A stretch of 64,000 nt of DNA, taken from contig JASSKH010000011.1 of the NCBI GenBank assembly GCA_031763025.1, positions 124,001 through 188,000 on the forward strand, given 5' to 3'. The DNA comes from Macrocystis pyrifera. Lineage: Eukaryota; Sar; Phaeophyceae; Laminariales; Laminariaceae. This document shows positions 36,367-48,171 of the stretch, piece by piece (the stretch's first letter is position 1; every line of letters begins with the position of its first letter). The notes beneath the pieces were generated by a model. It saw only the letters and a list, made by a program, of their open reading frames with translations. It was not told the DNA's origin and searched no databases. The position numbers were made by a program, and so were the translations under genes.

Positions 36367-36411
36367 GGGTCAGGGTCAGGGTTAGGGTTAGGGTTAGAGT
36401 TAGAGTCAGGG
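36367..36411 (+). repeat. Interstitial telomere-like tract
   Basis: About seven hexamers of TTAGGG and close variants (GTCAGG, TTAGAG) form a short degenerate array. TTAGGG is the common telomere unit in brown algae and many other eukaryotes. Confidence 0.65.
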
Positions 36412-37078
36412 GTTGGATCAGGTCTTCACCCGTACCTTGATCCCAACAGGAACCAAAATACCTGAACAGCCTACCAACCTGGAGATCCTACCTCCCAGAT
36501 TGTTATGGGACCTCCTTCAACTTATGAGTGCGGAACTAGGAAACACACAACAACAACGAGTACGTGTACATGTTACGGTGGTAATCCAAGGATCCCAGGG
36601 GTTTCCAGAAGTGGACACGGCATGTAGGCAAAGGGGGAAAATGCGAATTGAACCCGGAGACTGGGGGGATGTAAGCAGACGGTCACAACCATTTCCCACC
36701 CCTTCAGCTTCTTATATAGCTCATCCTGCTGCCGGCAGTGCCCCCCTACACCAGAGGAGTACCGACTGAGACAACTAGGAGATGGCTCAGGCGTATGTTC
36801 CGCAAGCTGGGTGGAACGACGGGAATGCAGGTGGCCGTCTTTGCATCGAACTGAAAGAGCTTGAGTGTGTGCATGTGTGACGGACGGCCTAACGGCCCGG
36901 TTTGTTCTGTGAACGAATTAATACATGATGTTTTGGAGGTGGGTATATCTGAGCAGCTTTTCGAGGAACATAACCTATCTCGGCCGGAGAGCCCGACGAG
37001 ATTACGCCATCATGCATGACACGCGCACCGCTCGACTCTATGACATACAAAGGGTTCAAGGGTTAAACCGACACTAGC

Positions 37079-37540
37079 CGAGCGTACAGCGACGCTGACC
37101 CTGGCCTCGTGTGTCCTACCGCTGCTGCTGTTTTGCTGTTGGAGAAGCTCTGTTGTAGATGTCGTACATCAGTAGGGGTGGTGGCACCTGCTGCGAGAAG
37201 CACTCTCGGTTGGGCAAAACATGTCAGGTCCAGATTTTTCGTCTTCAAATTATGCCGAATTTCTAGTTCGGAACCAGGAAGCACACGGCAAAATCGAGGA
37301 CGTCTAGAAAGGGTTGAAGGGTTCGACTCACATGCCGAGCGTACAGCGACTCTGACCGTGACTTCGTGCGTCCTACTGCTGCTGCTGCTGCCGCTGCTAT
37401 TTTGCTGCTGGAGAAGCTTTGCTTGCTGTAGATGTCGTACATCAATCAGTAGTGGTGGTGGCACCAGCTGCTACGAGAAGCTCCTTCTGTTGGGCTAAAC
37501 ATGCCAGGTGCAGATATTTCGTCTTCAAACGAACTTCCGA
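37079..37540. repeat. Tandem duplication, unit about 258 bp
   Basis: Segments starting GAGCGTACAGCGAC at 37079 and 37337 both run through a CTG-rich patch, GATGTCGTACATCA, GGTGGTGGCACC and TTCGTCTTCAAA. They differ by substitutions and CTG copy number. Confidence 0.7.
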
Positions 37541-38447
37541 CCTCGTTCTTCTGGAGGGCATCATCCTGAATTTCCCTCAAACTATACCCGCTGTGGCTCG
37601 AACGCCGGGAGACAAAGGCCCGAGAACGTCGGGGCTGGTGTTGTGGTTCGCTTCCTGGCTGTTCACGGGAGGGTCTGTGCGGCTATGTTGCCTTGCTGGC
37701 TGTGGGTTGAGTGCTGTGTACGGTGGTCCTATGTGATATTTTGACGTGGCTGCGCTGACGAGTGGGATGCGCTGAATCTGTTCGTGTTTTCGATTTGTTT
37801 TTATTTCCAGCCGTCAACGTTTTGATTTTGGCGTTGTGTGGAAGCCAGGGTCGCCGGACTGGTTTTTACCACCCGTGTTTACTCAATACGTCGGCTATAA
37901 AGAGTGGATGAACGCATGTCAAGGCTGCGGTGTTTCGATCAGATAAATCAGCACCCTGCTTCCTAACTAGTCATCCTTCCGATGACCACCACAAGCCCAT
38001 CCCTAGCTAAGTCGGGCTTGCGGCGAATAAAGGGGAGGGCGATGTAGAAGCCAGGGTCGGAGATATCGTAGATCTCGTAACACACACGCGCGAAGGACAC
38101 GTCACCGATCAAGCAATATCAAATCTCGGGTCACGAGCGGTCTCACGACATTCACGGTGTAGACCCGTCCTCGGGAGATAAGCTATCGGAGATAATACGT
38201 AATCCGCCGCAGACTCTGGGGTAACCAAAAAGGTCCCCCACCGAGTCAGACTAGCTCTAGCATCTCCTTGCTAAATACCAGGTATCAACGAAGAACTCTG
38301 CTCGGCTTACGTCGGCCGTAACGACGGCTACAAGGGACTCTCGCTCCGCGACCTCATCACGGCGACTTCTCCGTGACTCCTACGCTGCGACATCTCCGCG
38401 ACGACCTCGGTACGAACGGCTAGCACAGGTACTACATTACAGTTGGG

Positions 38448-39284
38448 TTTTATAAAATTATGAAATACGTTTGCTGTGAGTTCGACTGATATATTGTGTG
38501 ATACTCAACTTTGTAAGCTGCGCAGTACGTCTCATGATTCCATTTTTACTGGATGTTATAAGTACTTAGTGTTATAATAAGCCGAACGCGCGTATTCTGT
38601 ATGTAATTCCTTGTCAAGGATATCATGATATAAGCCAGTGGCTCCCCTAGATGCTGCCCGGGGGTCAACAGGACAATTTAATTATATAATCATCCTTCGC
38701 ACTGATACTACTATATAACCCGAAGGGAGAATGGTATGACGTTGCGACATATAGAAACCTTTTTTTTTTTCACAGATATTTATATATTGATTGAGTGTTG
38801 TTGAGTTTTAGTAAGGTATGGTTCTAAATGTGAGTAATTCTTCCGGGGATGAGCTGCTGCTGTTTTTGCTGCTGCGTCGATACCTAGCTTTATTTTGATG
38901 TGGCTCGAGGTGGCACTTAAATCAGGCATCGGTGTCCCCGAAACTATGTATGATTTTCCTAAACTCCACAAGTTGTGTGGTTTGTGAAGGTAAGTATAAT
39001 AAATAAATTGTGTGCATCATTACTTATTAATAGGTATTACCGGTCGTTTTATGTAGTATGTATATTTTTCTAACCTATTGATGTTAGGTATAGTGTGATG
39101 GTATTACATGCATACATACATACCAGTAACGAGGGAGGAAGGAACTGGCACGATTTATCACACACCACCAATCAATGCCTATCATGTTTCCTGTCCTTTC
39201 TACTTTTTTAAATTATGAAATACGTCAGCTGTGAGTTCGACTGATTATTAAGTAGTTGATTCTTAACTTGTGCAAGCTGCCTAC
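38448..39284. repeat. Direct repeat pair bounding about 0.75 kb
   Basis: AAATTATGAAATACGT and CTGTGAGTTCGACTGAT occur at 38456-38490 and again at 39209-39244, with further similarity after them. This could be a small element with direct ends. No coding part was recognised. Confidence 0.45.
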
Positions 39285-39358
39285 CTATCCATAAATAACC
39301 ATATACTTTGGTACGAGTTGACTGAGATCTATGATTTGGTTTTAAATTTTAGACTTAC

Positions 39359-39681
39359 TAGGCCGTTTCCTATGCGGTTCGATTTTTGAGCTTCAGATTT
39401 TGACCCGATGGCATTTTCAGATACGAGCTTGACAAATCGAAAGGGCCTTCCTATGCGGAAAAATCAGATTTATTGTGCGTGTAGAGATTCGAGCAAACCC
39501 CAAGACCAACTGCTGTTTTTGTGATTTGGCGCCGCGAAGAGTCGCGCTGGGTGCGCTGCCCTGCGCGTAGGACCCAAGCGTCCGAGCCCACGCTGACTGC
39601 CTCTAGTCTGGTGGCGAAGAGATGTGGCGCGTGCGCTAGAGTCAACCTGTCTTGGTATTTTGTGTTGGATTTTGTGACTTG

Positions 39682-39725
<44 letters not shown>

Positions 39726-40162
39726 ACAGCTGCGGTGTAGTCTACGAGTACGTATCCACGGAGAGGCGCGTACCGAGTGCTCTTCTCTTGGTCTCTAGGC
39801 CCGAGCCCGCGCCAGCCGACTCTAGTCTGGCCATGGAGGGACGCGCCGTCCGCGCGTCGGGCTCGAAGCAACGTCGCTATACAGCTGTATCACCATCCAA
39901 CTCATCGATCGTTCTGCTGCTGTTTGCTGTCGTGGATAACATCCTGAATTTAGAGAGGATGCCATTTTTCGATTTGAAAATCTGATGACCCAGGTCGTCG
40001 GATTTTGGCCCAAAATCCGACGACTTGCGTCATCGGATTCCCAAATCGAAAAATTTCCGGTCGGATTTTGCATAATCGGACTGCATAAGTAGGGTCATTC
40101 GATTTTGAGATCGAAAAATACAAATATGAAGCTCGAAATCGAACCGCATAGGAAACGGCCTT
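39359..40162. mobile_element. Non-autonomous TIR element with internal hairpin and CTG tract
   Basis: Terminal inverted repeats of about 37 bp (GGCCGTTTCCTATGCGG and its complement) lie at 39361-39397 and 40124-40160. Inside are a (CTG)14 tract at 39683-39724 and a second palindrome of about 45-bp arms centred near 40008. I see no transposase. A possible target duplication beginning TTA flanks the ends. Confidence 0.55.
39683..39724. repeat. (CTG)14 trinucleotide repeat
   Basis: Fourteen uninterrupted CTG units. Confidence 0.95.
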
Positions 40163-40365
40163 ACATTTAATATTGAGCTTGTCTTACAGCAGTAATATAT
40201 ACATACTCGTACCTTGTATGAGTTAAGCATTATTTCTAATACGTATGTAGATGTCAGTGGGATTTTTTCGGCGGGAGGGGGGGGGGGGGGGGGGCTGTTT
40301 GCTGCTGCTGTTGTAGCTGTTTTGTTGCTGTGACGTCCAGGTTGCAGTTGATATGGTTCGAGGTA

Positions 40366-40891
40366 AGTCCACTTTTTATGCAGTCGGGTTTGGAGTCAGT
40401 TCAAAGTCCTTTTCAGCACGTTCGCATGAGCTTTTGCCCCGGGAAATGTTGAAAGTTGGCCTTTCTCGCCTCAGAATGTGTCGGAGTTCTCTTCAAGATC
40501 TACAAAAGGATGTTTCCCGCTTCTCGAGGGGCCCGGTCGCAAGAAATCACCAGAAATCGCCGTTCGCACTTTTCCGATCGAATTGAGGCGAATATGTTTG
40601 CGATTGATCGTGGATCGGATCGAAAAATGCACTTTTTTCGATCCGATTGATTGAGCGTTGGGATCATATTCGACCGAGTTGAGTCGAAAAACTGCGGTCG
40701 GCAATTTCCTGCATCTGGGTGCCTGGCGAAGCGGGAAACACCCCCAGATAGATCTTGGAGAGAGGTCGGACACATTCTGAAGCGAGAAAGACCAATTTCC
40801 AACATTTCCGGGCCAAAGCTCATCATGCGAACGTGCTAAAAGAGACTTTTTCAACTGACTCCAAATCCGACTGCGTAAGAAGTGGTCTAAC
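40366..40891. mobile_element. Foldback element, about 525 bp
   Basis: Two imperfect arms of about 240 bp face each other, sharing TTTGGAGTCAGTT, AGCACGTTCGCATGA, TTCAGAATGTGTC and CAAGATCTA. They meet at a small palindrome CGGATCGAAAAA near 40617-40650. Arms differ by substitutions and indels, so it is older than the 32/35-kb family. Confidence 0.65.
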
Positions 40892-41424
40892 ACTTGAATC
40901 AGGTATCACAGGATTTGGGTTGAAAATCGTTCATTGTCTCGGAGCCTTAATAATAACGAACGGGAACATGTTTGGACCAGGAACCAATCTTCGCCAAGTT
41001 CAATATCATCATTTCGATTTTCGATTCTGTTTTGGCACGTCCTGAGCCCAAACGTCACGGATGGATGTGTACGACCGCGTACCTACGTAGATGTTCGTTC
41101 GTGTTGGTTCAGCTCAATACATAATAATCCGTATTCGCCCAGCATGATGCATCGCAGATATGACCACTGCAGGTATTATTGAGGTCGCGCCTCATTACCA
41201 CCGATTACTAGTAATTACGCAATTACATACAGTAATCAATTTTCAGTACTTTTGTTGTCAAGGACGGTCATACATACCTGGAACATAGTAAGGTGTGACC
41301 CAACGTTACGTAGAAACGGAAAAAAACTGATGGAACATGATACAAAGTGAATGAATTTTCGTTGACTAGTATTATGAAGGGATGGACGGACCATGATATA
41401 AAGTGAACGATGTTCGCTAATTTG

Positions 41425-41877
41425 TATTATTATGTGTGTGTTCTTCACATTAAACCGTTCTTCTACTCGTCGACATCCAGCAAGCCCAGTGTCCGTGCTG
41501 ATTCTTCACCCTAGAAAGATACGAGCTCTGTGGTCACAGACTACGACACAGAGATCACACACCGTAATGCATTAATAGCCTACGCAATACCATGCTTTCG
41601 CACTAGGTGCGGCCGACACAACATACATACATACGCCAGCAACCAAAATACACCATAAAGAAAGAGAAGCAACGCAGAAACCAAACCGAAAAAGAACAAG
41701 AACAAGAAAAAGAAAAGGAGAAGAATCCCAAATAAATAAATATAATGGGAAGCCAAAGCTCAGACACATACATACTTACCCCGAGCATGAGCCAAAAGGG
41801 ACGTGCAAGGGGAAAGATACGAGAAGGAAAAAGGGGACTATGCATCCCGGTGAACACTTAACTAAGTAAAAAGAGCA
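41425..41877 (+). repeat. Long inverted repeat pair 1, left arm
   Basis: About 450 bp from TGTGTTCTTCACATTAAACCG to CTTAACTAAGTAAAAAGAG. It is the reverse complement of 48172-48587, with indels in the A-rich middle. A shorter third copy of its first part is at 49836-49966. Confidence 0.7.
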
Positions 41878-42015
41878 ATATGAGATGGATGGACCGCGAA
41901 AAAATGTAAGTGATGTATGCTGGATATTTTGATGGGATGAATGGGGCATACAACAAAGCGATCAAGGATTTGATGAGCATCATGATGGGACGGTATGCAA
42001 AGATACAAACGTTCA

Positions 42016-42017
42016 TG

Positions 42018-42047
<30 letters not shown>
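42016..42047. repeat. (TTTTG)n microsatellite
   Basis: Five to six TTTTG units ending in a T run. Confidence 0.8.
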
Positions 42048-42048
<1 letters not shown>

Positions 42049-42555
42049 TGAGTTTTAGGTTCTTTTATCTTTGGATATTATCTGTTTGATGGACCAAGGA
42101 GGACCATCATCTGGGGAATTGAGGTGTTTCACTGAAAATTTATGAAGATGAGCCAACATATTATGTCATGTGCAAAACAGTAGTACCTACCGTGGATGTT
42201 GCGGCCCAGGTGATGGTTACAATGAAGAAGTAGATTCAACGGTTTCGAATTATAATGTTCCGGATCGAATTATGGGAGTGAAAGAGGATTATCACCACAC
42301 AAAGAAGAAGCTGGCAGAATACAAGGCACGTATGATGGAAGCTACAGAGAGGCCTGATGCCCTAAACGCAATTGGAAGAGGGGCGGAGAGATCCAATGCC
42401 TTGGGCGCACAGCAATAATTGGCTGACATTGCAACAGGAGGGGCTTAAAAGTGTGGGAAAGGTTGCTGCTTCATTCGGAGGGGCATTGGTACATTCCGGT
42501 CGTATTGCGAACTTGATAGAGCACCATTCATTTTGGTTCAATAGGTTCTAATGAC

Positions 42556-43960
42556 ATGCACCGTTTGGTGCAAGCTGTCACGCACAGAGTGCCAGTCGAT
42601 GTTATCGAGGGAGTTAATTTAGAAGCATCATTGAATTATGGAAATCGTTCTCGCACTTTGCAGCACAGCGGTTTGTTGTTGGACAGACTCATGGATGGCA
42701 TTATGAGTTGTCGCGTCTTACCTTTACACCGGTCAGTAGCCCGTACGATTCGGCGGCTTAGGATATCCCCACTGGCTGTGGTACAAGAACGCACAAAGGG
42801 GGATATATTGTGAATCTGCCGGTAAGACAACGCTGACCGAGTAAACACAGACACTGACTTTGGCAAAGCGCCTGCGTGTGTCTGGAAGGATATTCTATCC
42901 AGATTTATCGCGCAACTGTGCGCTCGTCGCGAAATAGTTGGCGTGGATGTGCCCATGTACATTTCAAAAACGGACGTGACGTACGCATTTAGAATAGTTC
43001 GCGTCGAATGGGACAAGGCATTTATTTTTTTTAAGCGGTAGGGGAGTACATTACATTGTCATTGATTTTTGGCGTTCGAATGGCGTTCGTCACCCGGATG
43101 GCAGGGTTTGATGGGTGCGGCAATTCGTCATTCTCATCGTAACACCGGCGCTAATACAGCAGTAGTTTCGCCAGAAGCGCGATTGATACCAAAGAGTGTT
43201 AAGGATCTGGTTCCTGCGGAAGGGTTAAGTGCGACGTGCGCTACTCCTGTAGTCGTTGGCGTGGTTGAACTGCAGGGAAACCCAGAGGCGGAGTTTAATA
43301 CTGAGACGTGCGTCAACGGCATGCTGAATTTGGAAGCATGTGGCGAAGTTTGTTTGGGGAAGAGTGGCGGAACGACGTGTTCGGGCGTCTTGCAGGCTTT
43401 TTGGCGACGCGGTCGGAGTGGCTCCTTCGATAAACGTCATTTCTAAGGCTGCCTGGCGTTTTTAGACGCAGTGGCGTTTGTTGCTGTGCATAGAAGCGTA
43501 CATTAAGACATGGAGTTGGGAGAAGAGGCGGTGGCGGGAGAGATCGCGAAGTGTGTGGCGCATCTGTTTTTTGCTCGTGGAGACAAAGCGTCGACGGTTG
43601 AAGGGAAATTGGAAGCTGTATTTTCATCGCCGAGTAGAAATCGAATTGCCGATGAAGCATTTTATATAAAGTCCGTGAAGGCAGGCATTGCGACGGAGAG
43701 TGCACTGAAGGAGGAACCTCAACAGTCTATTTCGTGCTTCAATTTGAAACAAGGATTGTTGATTGTTTCGGAGTGGGGGGAAGGGAGCAAATTGATGTGG
43801 TTGATGCTAGCGGTTTCGTTTTTTTTTTAGGGGGTCGGGCGTCTGAGATGTTTGCATACATCGACGGTAAAATGCACAAAGATATTGGAGTGACGAGGGG
43901 ACATGTGCCCTTTTTTGTGGTATGGTACAGTTGCCAGCGCCTGAAGTGTGGCGGTGTGCT
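42556..43960 (+). mobile_element. Reverse transcriptase and tyrosine recombinase relics of a DIRS/Ngaro-like retrotransposon
   Basis: The 42.56-42.83 kb part shows the region leading into the reverse transcriptase of this family, with RLRISPLAVVQE as the clearest signature. A part at 43.07-43.45 kb carries a family-like RT stretch (SSPGWQGLMGAAIRHSH). The 43.51-43.96 kb part matches the recombinase half, with RGDKASTVEGKLEAV like an N-terminal SAM-like fold and a later ASEMFA stretch. The order RT then recombinase is that of the family. The relic is broken in several places and looks old. Matches are from memory of these protein patterns, not a search. Confidence 0.6.
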
Positions 43961-44609
43961 GATCAGGTAAAACTTTTGTCTAGATTATCAAAAGGAGATC
44001 AGAAGAGGTAGGTAGAAGTAGTTTCAAGCAAGAAAACAGTGAATGGTGGGAATTAATTCAATTGGGATGCCACCATCCGTTTCACATTTGAGGGGAGAGG
44101 CCGGCAGATTTGAGGCGATGCTCGAATTTAAGCTGCCGTATCCTCTAGCCTAGACGTAAGTTGTCCTCTTGCTACAAACGCAGACGGGAATATATAGATG
44201 GAGAGTATGGGCTTGTACCCAGGCCACAATGTCACCAAGAGATTCAGTGGGAAGGCAAGGGTTGGTACCGGGAAGGTATGTCTTGCATTCGGGACACGTT
44301 GGGGGAGCAACCAGCCTTGCAGCAGGAGGGGTGTCGGTATTGGAAGTCCAATGTCAGGAGAGGTGAAAAAGCGATGCATTTATGATGTACGTAAGAGCGA
44401 CAAGAGAGGATGAGAATATGGTTTTAAGAGTTTTAGGGTCTAATGTAATGGCTAGAGGAAATCAGCCAGCACAGGGGACTGAATCGGGAGGGGGTGGAGT
44501 GAGAAAAATATCAATGTAGGGTTAAGATTTGGGGGTGTGGTACGGGAGTTAATGCATGTGTACTGGAGTGTATTAAGGTGGGGTTAAGGTATGGTAGGTA
44601 CTGTAGACG

Positions 44610-44711
44610 TTGGCAGTCTGTATCTCGAGTGTATGCTATATATGCTACAGTTTGTGAAATGTGAATAACGTCCAGCACCTATCAATAATAACTCCAGGTT
44701 CATGAGCTAAA
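44610..44711 (+). repeat. Split direct repeat B1
   Basis: Shares TGGCAGTCT, ATATATGCTAC, GTCCAGCACGTATTAATAATAA-like sequence and TCATGAGC with 44989-45083. Confidence 0.65.
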
Positions 44712-44717
44712 GATTGT

Positions 44718-44944
44718 CAAGGTGGAATATTGAACGGAAGAAATCTGGGATTCGTCCAGAGGTATGCTTGAACAGAGGGGTGGGCAAGTGGGTCATATAA
44801 TTGATGACGAGTGCAGTTGGTTAAACTGGCAAGGCAGAGACTGGAACAGTGAGGAAGAAGACCACCTACTGTACTGTAGTACTCTACTCGTGGGTGTGTA
44901 CGAGCAGGGGTCGGGCATTCGTTAGGATGGCGGCGAGTTGAAAT
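44718..44944 (+). repeat. Split direct repeat A2
   Basis: Copy of 27842-28087, lying between the two B repeats. Confidence 0.7.
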
Positions 44945-44988
44945 AAGAACACGCCCGCCCGCCCGCCCTGGGGGCTAAGGTTGCTAAG

Positions 44989-45083
44989 CTGGCAGTCTAC
45001 TATATATCGGGTGTGTGTTATATATGCTACTGTAGGTTAGGTGTGGATAAGGTCCAGCACGTATTAATAATAAGCCCAGAGTC
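44989..45083 (+). repeat. Split direct repeat B2
   Basis: Copy of 44610-44711 with small indels. It would be the right end of the retroelement. Confidence 0.65.
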
Positions 45084-45168
45084 ATGAGCAAAACAAACTA
45101 TTAGTAGTAGTTTGAATGTGTGCGTTTCGAGCCTATATACGAGGCACGGATGTCTATTAACCCTTTTA

Positions 45169-45244
45169 GTACCGCAGTCCCGTTTTGGGGACAAATCACT
45201 TGGAATTAGACAGGTTTGTCCCCAAATCGGGACTGCGGTCCCCA
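45169..45244. repeat. Hairpin with about 26-bp arms
   Basis: Arms reading ACCGCAGTCCCGTTTTGGGG and its near complement flank a loop of about 21 bases. One mismatch region lies in the stem. Confidence 0.7.
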
Positions 45245-45249
45245 ATGAT

Positions 45250-46150
45250 TGCCGTAATTTCGTGTAAGCATCGTTTTTTCTCATTTGGCCGAAATATACA
45301 TGATACCAATGATGCACGTAATAATGTTTTTTTTGTTGCCGTAATCCGACATCCTTGCTCGTTTATACACATTCATTCTTGCATCTTCGTGCGTTCCGGT
45401 TTTGCTACGTTTCCTCCTCGCAAGTAACGTTACTGTTCCTCTCCAGAGCTTTTGGAGCCTGTCCTGTGACCATGGGCTGCATGGTGGCGACGAGTTGATA
45501 CTGACTGTGAGAACAATCAGACCTGGTACGTAACACTACTTTTGTTCATACTCCGTATAAACATAAGATACAAACTTGCGGGCGATGCTGGAACGCTCAG
45601 CGAGGCTGCTGCTGTAATACGTTCGATCTGTACCAATAGCTTGAACTCTATATCATGTACTCGGGCAGACTTCCTCTCACGTGTCAATCACCGACGGTGC
45701 CGCAGCAGTATATGTAGAGACTGGCTCTGCAGCTTTCGAAAGATGAGGACGGCAGTGAGGGGAGGGTGTGGCAAGGCCAACCCCCACGCACAGCAACTAC
45801 AACTTTTTACAAAGGTCTGGCATCGGTGTTGGTTTGGTTGATTTCATACCAATAGGTAGTTTTAGTACGCTTTTACGAACATGGAAATGACATTTGTGAG
45901 GTCAGGTGAGATCGAAGATTTCAAAAACAACAGCAGTAGCATTAATGGTAGTACCTGGTGCCTGGTATGCAACAAGCATGAGAAACCAGTCAAACCAGAC
46001 CGGGGGTGCACGGTAGAATGGCGGCGAAGTTTTTGCAAAAATGAATCAATGATGAAATCGGTTTTCACTGCAGTTTTCAGTTTGGAGAACTGAGTATCAG
46101 TTTGGTGGATGTGTTGAATGCATTCAGCCGGTCGCACGGGCTGCTAGTGG
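45250..46150 (+). repeat. Long inverted repeat pair 2, left arm
   Basis: About 0.8-0.9 kb, the reverse complement of 48725-49556. Shared landmarks include CCGTAATCCG, AGCCTGTCCTG, GTTGATACTGACTGTGAG, GCTGGAACGCTCA, GGCAGACTTCCTCTCACGTG and CAGTCAAACCAGAC. The outer tip (45250-45365) also matches 57111-57210 inverted. The arm has no convincing frame. Confidence 0.75.
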
Positions 46151-46215
46151 TACGCTGGCAGGCTGCCAAGATTTGGTGCCGAAGATCGAATCCCACATAA
46201 ATACATACCGAATTT
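46120..46215 (+). other. tRNA-like A-box/B-box segment in the left arm
   Basis: GGGCTGCTAGTGG resembles an A box and GATCGAATCCC a B box at suitable spacing, but no cloverleaf stems pair well. The inverted arm keeps only the A-box side. A SINE-derived piece is possible. Confidence 0.25.
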
Positions 46216-47400
46216 TCGAGTTCATTCGCAAAAAAATATTTTAAAAAAACGAGATAACTGCCGAGAGCATTTATAGCGTGGGTACATAGGCGCAATTCGA
46301 TGCCAGTCGGCGACGAAAGGAAGGGCTAACATCTTCTCTTGATGAATTGTCGAGGGGAGAACCATAGTAGGGAGGAGGGAGAAGAGCCTGCTCTGTGACC
46401 CTTGATCTCGGTTAGAAGGAGAGATAAAAGAAGGGCGAAGATAAGAATGAGATGGGAAAAAAAAAAACTTGGTATTTATGTATCTATTTATAATATTTCA
46501 AATCTAACAGCAGCTGCTGTGAGATCGAGGATTTCGCCGAAACTCATCTTTGCAAGCTGTGTGTGGCACTAGCGATACTTCCATAGCGCGTTTGGTTACG
46601 TCGCGCATACTACGGGTTTTACATGGCCCCGTCCAGGGTATACATTCCGTATCTATCTGAGGAAGTCAAATCTGAAGCTGCATAGTTCAAGGAGTGGGTG
46701 TGTCTATGTTTGGGACATAATGAAAATTATTTTTGGAGGTTGCACATGGCTTGCCACGAGTGGGCAATCCCCCCACGAGGATGGGACACAGCTGAGTAGG
46801 CAGCGCCAGGGCCATGCGTCCGCCGTGGGTGGTTTCCAAGGCAATGGGGGCAGGGGGGGGTAACAGGAGGCGTGGAAGGAAACCCGACCAAGGGAATGCG
46901 GGGATGGGGGGAAAACAGGAGGAATAGAAGGGAAACCGCGGTGGACGAAGGAGATGGCAGAAAGAGTAGCAAGGCACCAGGCCGATTAGGAAGTAGAGCA
47001 TGCCTATGGTACTCGTGCCGCCAACTGGTGGTGCAGCTGGTGCGAACGTGATCTTCCTTTGTCTTCTTTTTATTTTTGCGCCTGATTCTCTGTGATTTTT
47101 ATGTTATTTATTTATGTTCTTTCTATTGATGATGAGCCTTGCGCAAGGAGGAGTCGCGTGGCGTGGGTGGATGACGAGCCTGCTTTCCTTGTTTCGTATT
47201 GTCTGACGCCGAGGGGCCGGCCATAGTTGACGAACGCAGGACGGAGACGGCGGACAGGGTAGTAATGTCCCAGGTGGACTACAATAGTAGAGAGAACCTG
47301 GCTATGCTACTCTCGTACCACAAACTGCTGTAGGTACCTGGAGAGTGCTTTGTGCTTCGGTTTGCCTGTTATTTTCCGTTGATTCTTAGTATCACTGTAA
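46216..47400. other. No gene recognised
   Basis: The interval between the inverted arms holds G-rich and A-rich tracts and short frames only. Confidence 0.35.
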
Positions 47401-47515
47401 GTATTACGAGGGACCATACATAGTAAATAGGACCTACCGTACACACAATAACCTATTCATTTTTCTATTTTTACTAACAATATTTGGTCCTATTTACTAT
47501 GGTCACCCGTAATAG
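47401..47515. mobile_element. MITE, copy 2 (about 115 bp)
   Basis: It has the same organisation as the element at 17331: inverted ends with TATTACG and GGTCCTATTTACTATGG, and a core with TTACTAACAATATTTGG. The TIRs within this copy and between copies differ at several positions, so it is not recent. Confidence 0.65.
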
Positions 47516-48171
47516 TAGTTTATCTTCTTTAGCGCGTTTTGTTCAAGCGTCTGCTACATGCCCTGCGGGGAGGCACGACTGTCAGACAGTTATTTTTGTC
47601 CTTTTTCTTTTTTCTCTTTCGATTTGTGTTTTTTTTGTTTTTAATTTGTTTTTCTGTTTTTTCTTTGGTTTTATCTATTTCATAGAATGCGTCTGTCGTG
47701 CCTGTCATATCCAGTATGACAACATGGCATTAATTGTATTGTCTACTACTGGTGTGATACTCCTACTGCATACCTGGTACGTGACAATGTAGTATCTGTG
47801 TGGCGTAGTTTTGTGACCACAGAACTTGTAACATAACAACAGCTGCTGCAGTTAGTTGTTGTTGTTCTCACATTAAAACTCATCGCCACAAAATACAATG
47901 CATTCTGTGGTCGCAGGACAGGCTCCAATAAACTCTGGAGGGGAAGAATGCCTTGGTAGAAATGAAAAACAAGCAAAGAATATTACGTATGATACTGGAG
48001 TTCTCGTACCGCCAAATGCTGCGGCCGTTCGGTATGTATTGGCTTGCTTAGTGCTTTGTTTTTTTTTTTTTTCATGACTTGACTTTTTCCCATATTTTCC
48101 CCTTCTTATCCTTACGAAAGAAGTACTACACAGTGGGTGGGTGACGAGCGTATTTTGGCCCACTCATTAAT

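Larger units (their letters stand above)
27842..45083 (+). mobile_element. DIRS/Ngaro-like tyrosine-recombinase retrotransposon relic with nested insertions (proposed span)
   Basis: Seen: a repeat A at 27842-28087 recurs at 44718-44944. A second repeat B at 44610-44711 recurs at 44989-45083. Reverse transcriptase and tyrosine recombinase parts lie just left of the B-A-B block. Known: Ngaro/PAT-type elements carry split direct repeats in the order A1, coding region, B1, A2, B2. Inferred: these belong to one element, about 17 kb long because foldback and TIR elements have inserted between 30 and 41 kb. The two A copies differ by many substitutions and indels, so it is old, and the coding parts are broken in several places. 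A1 could instead belong to a second copy of the family. Confidence 0.5.
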
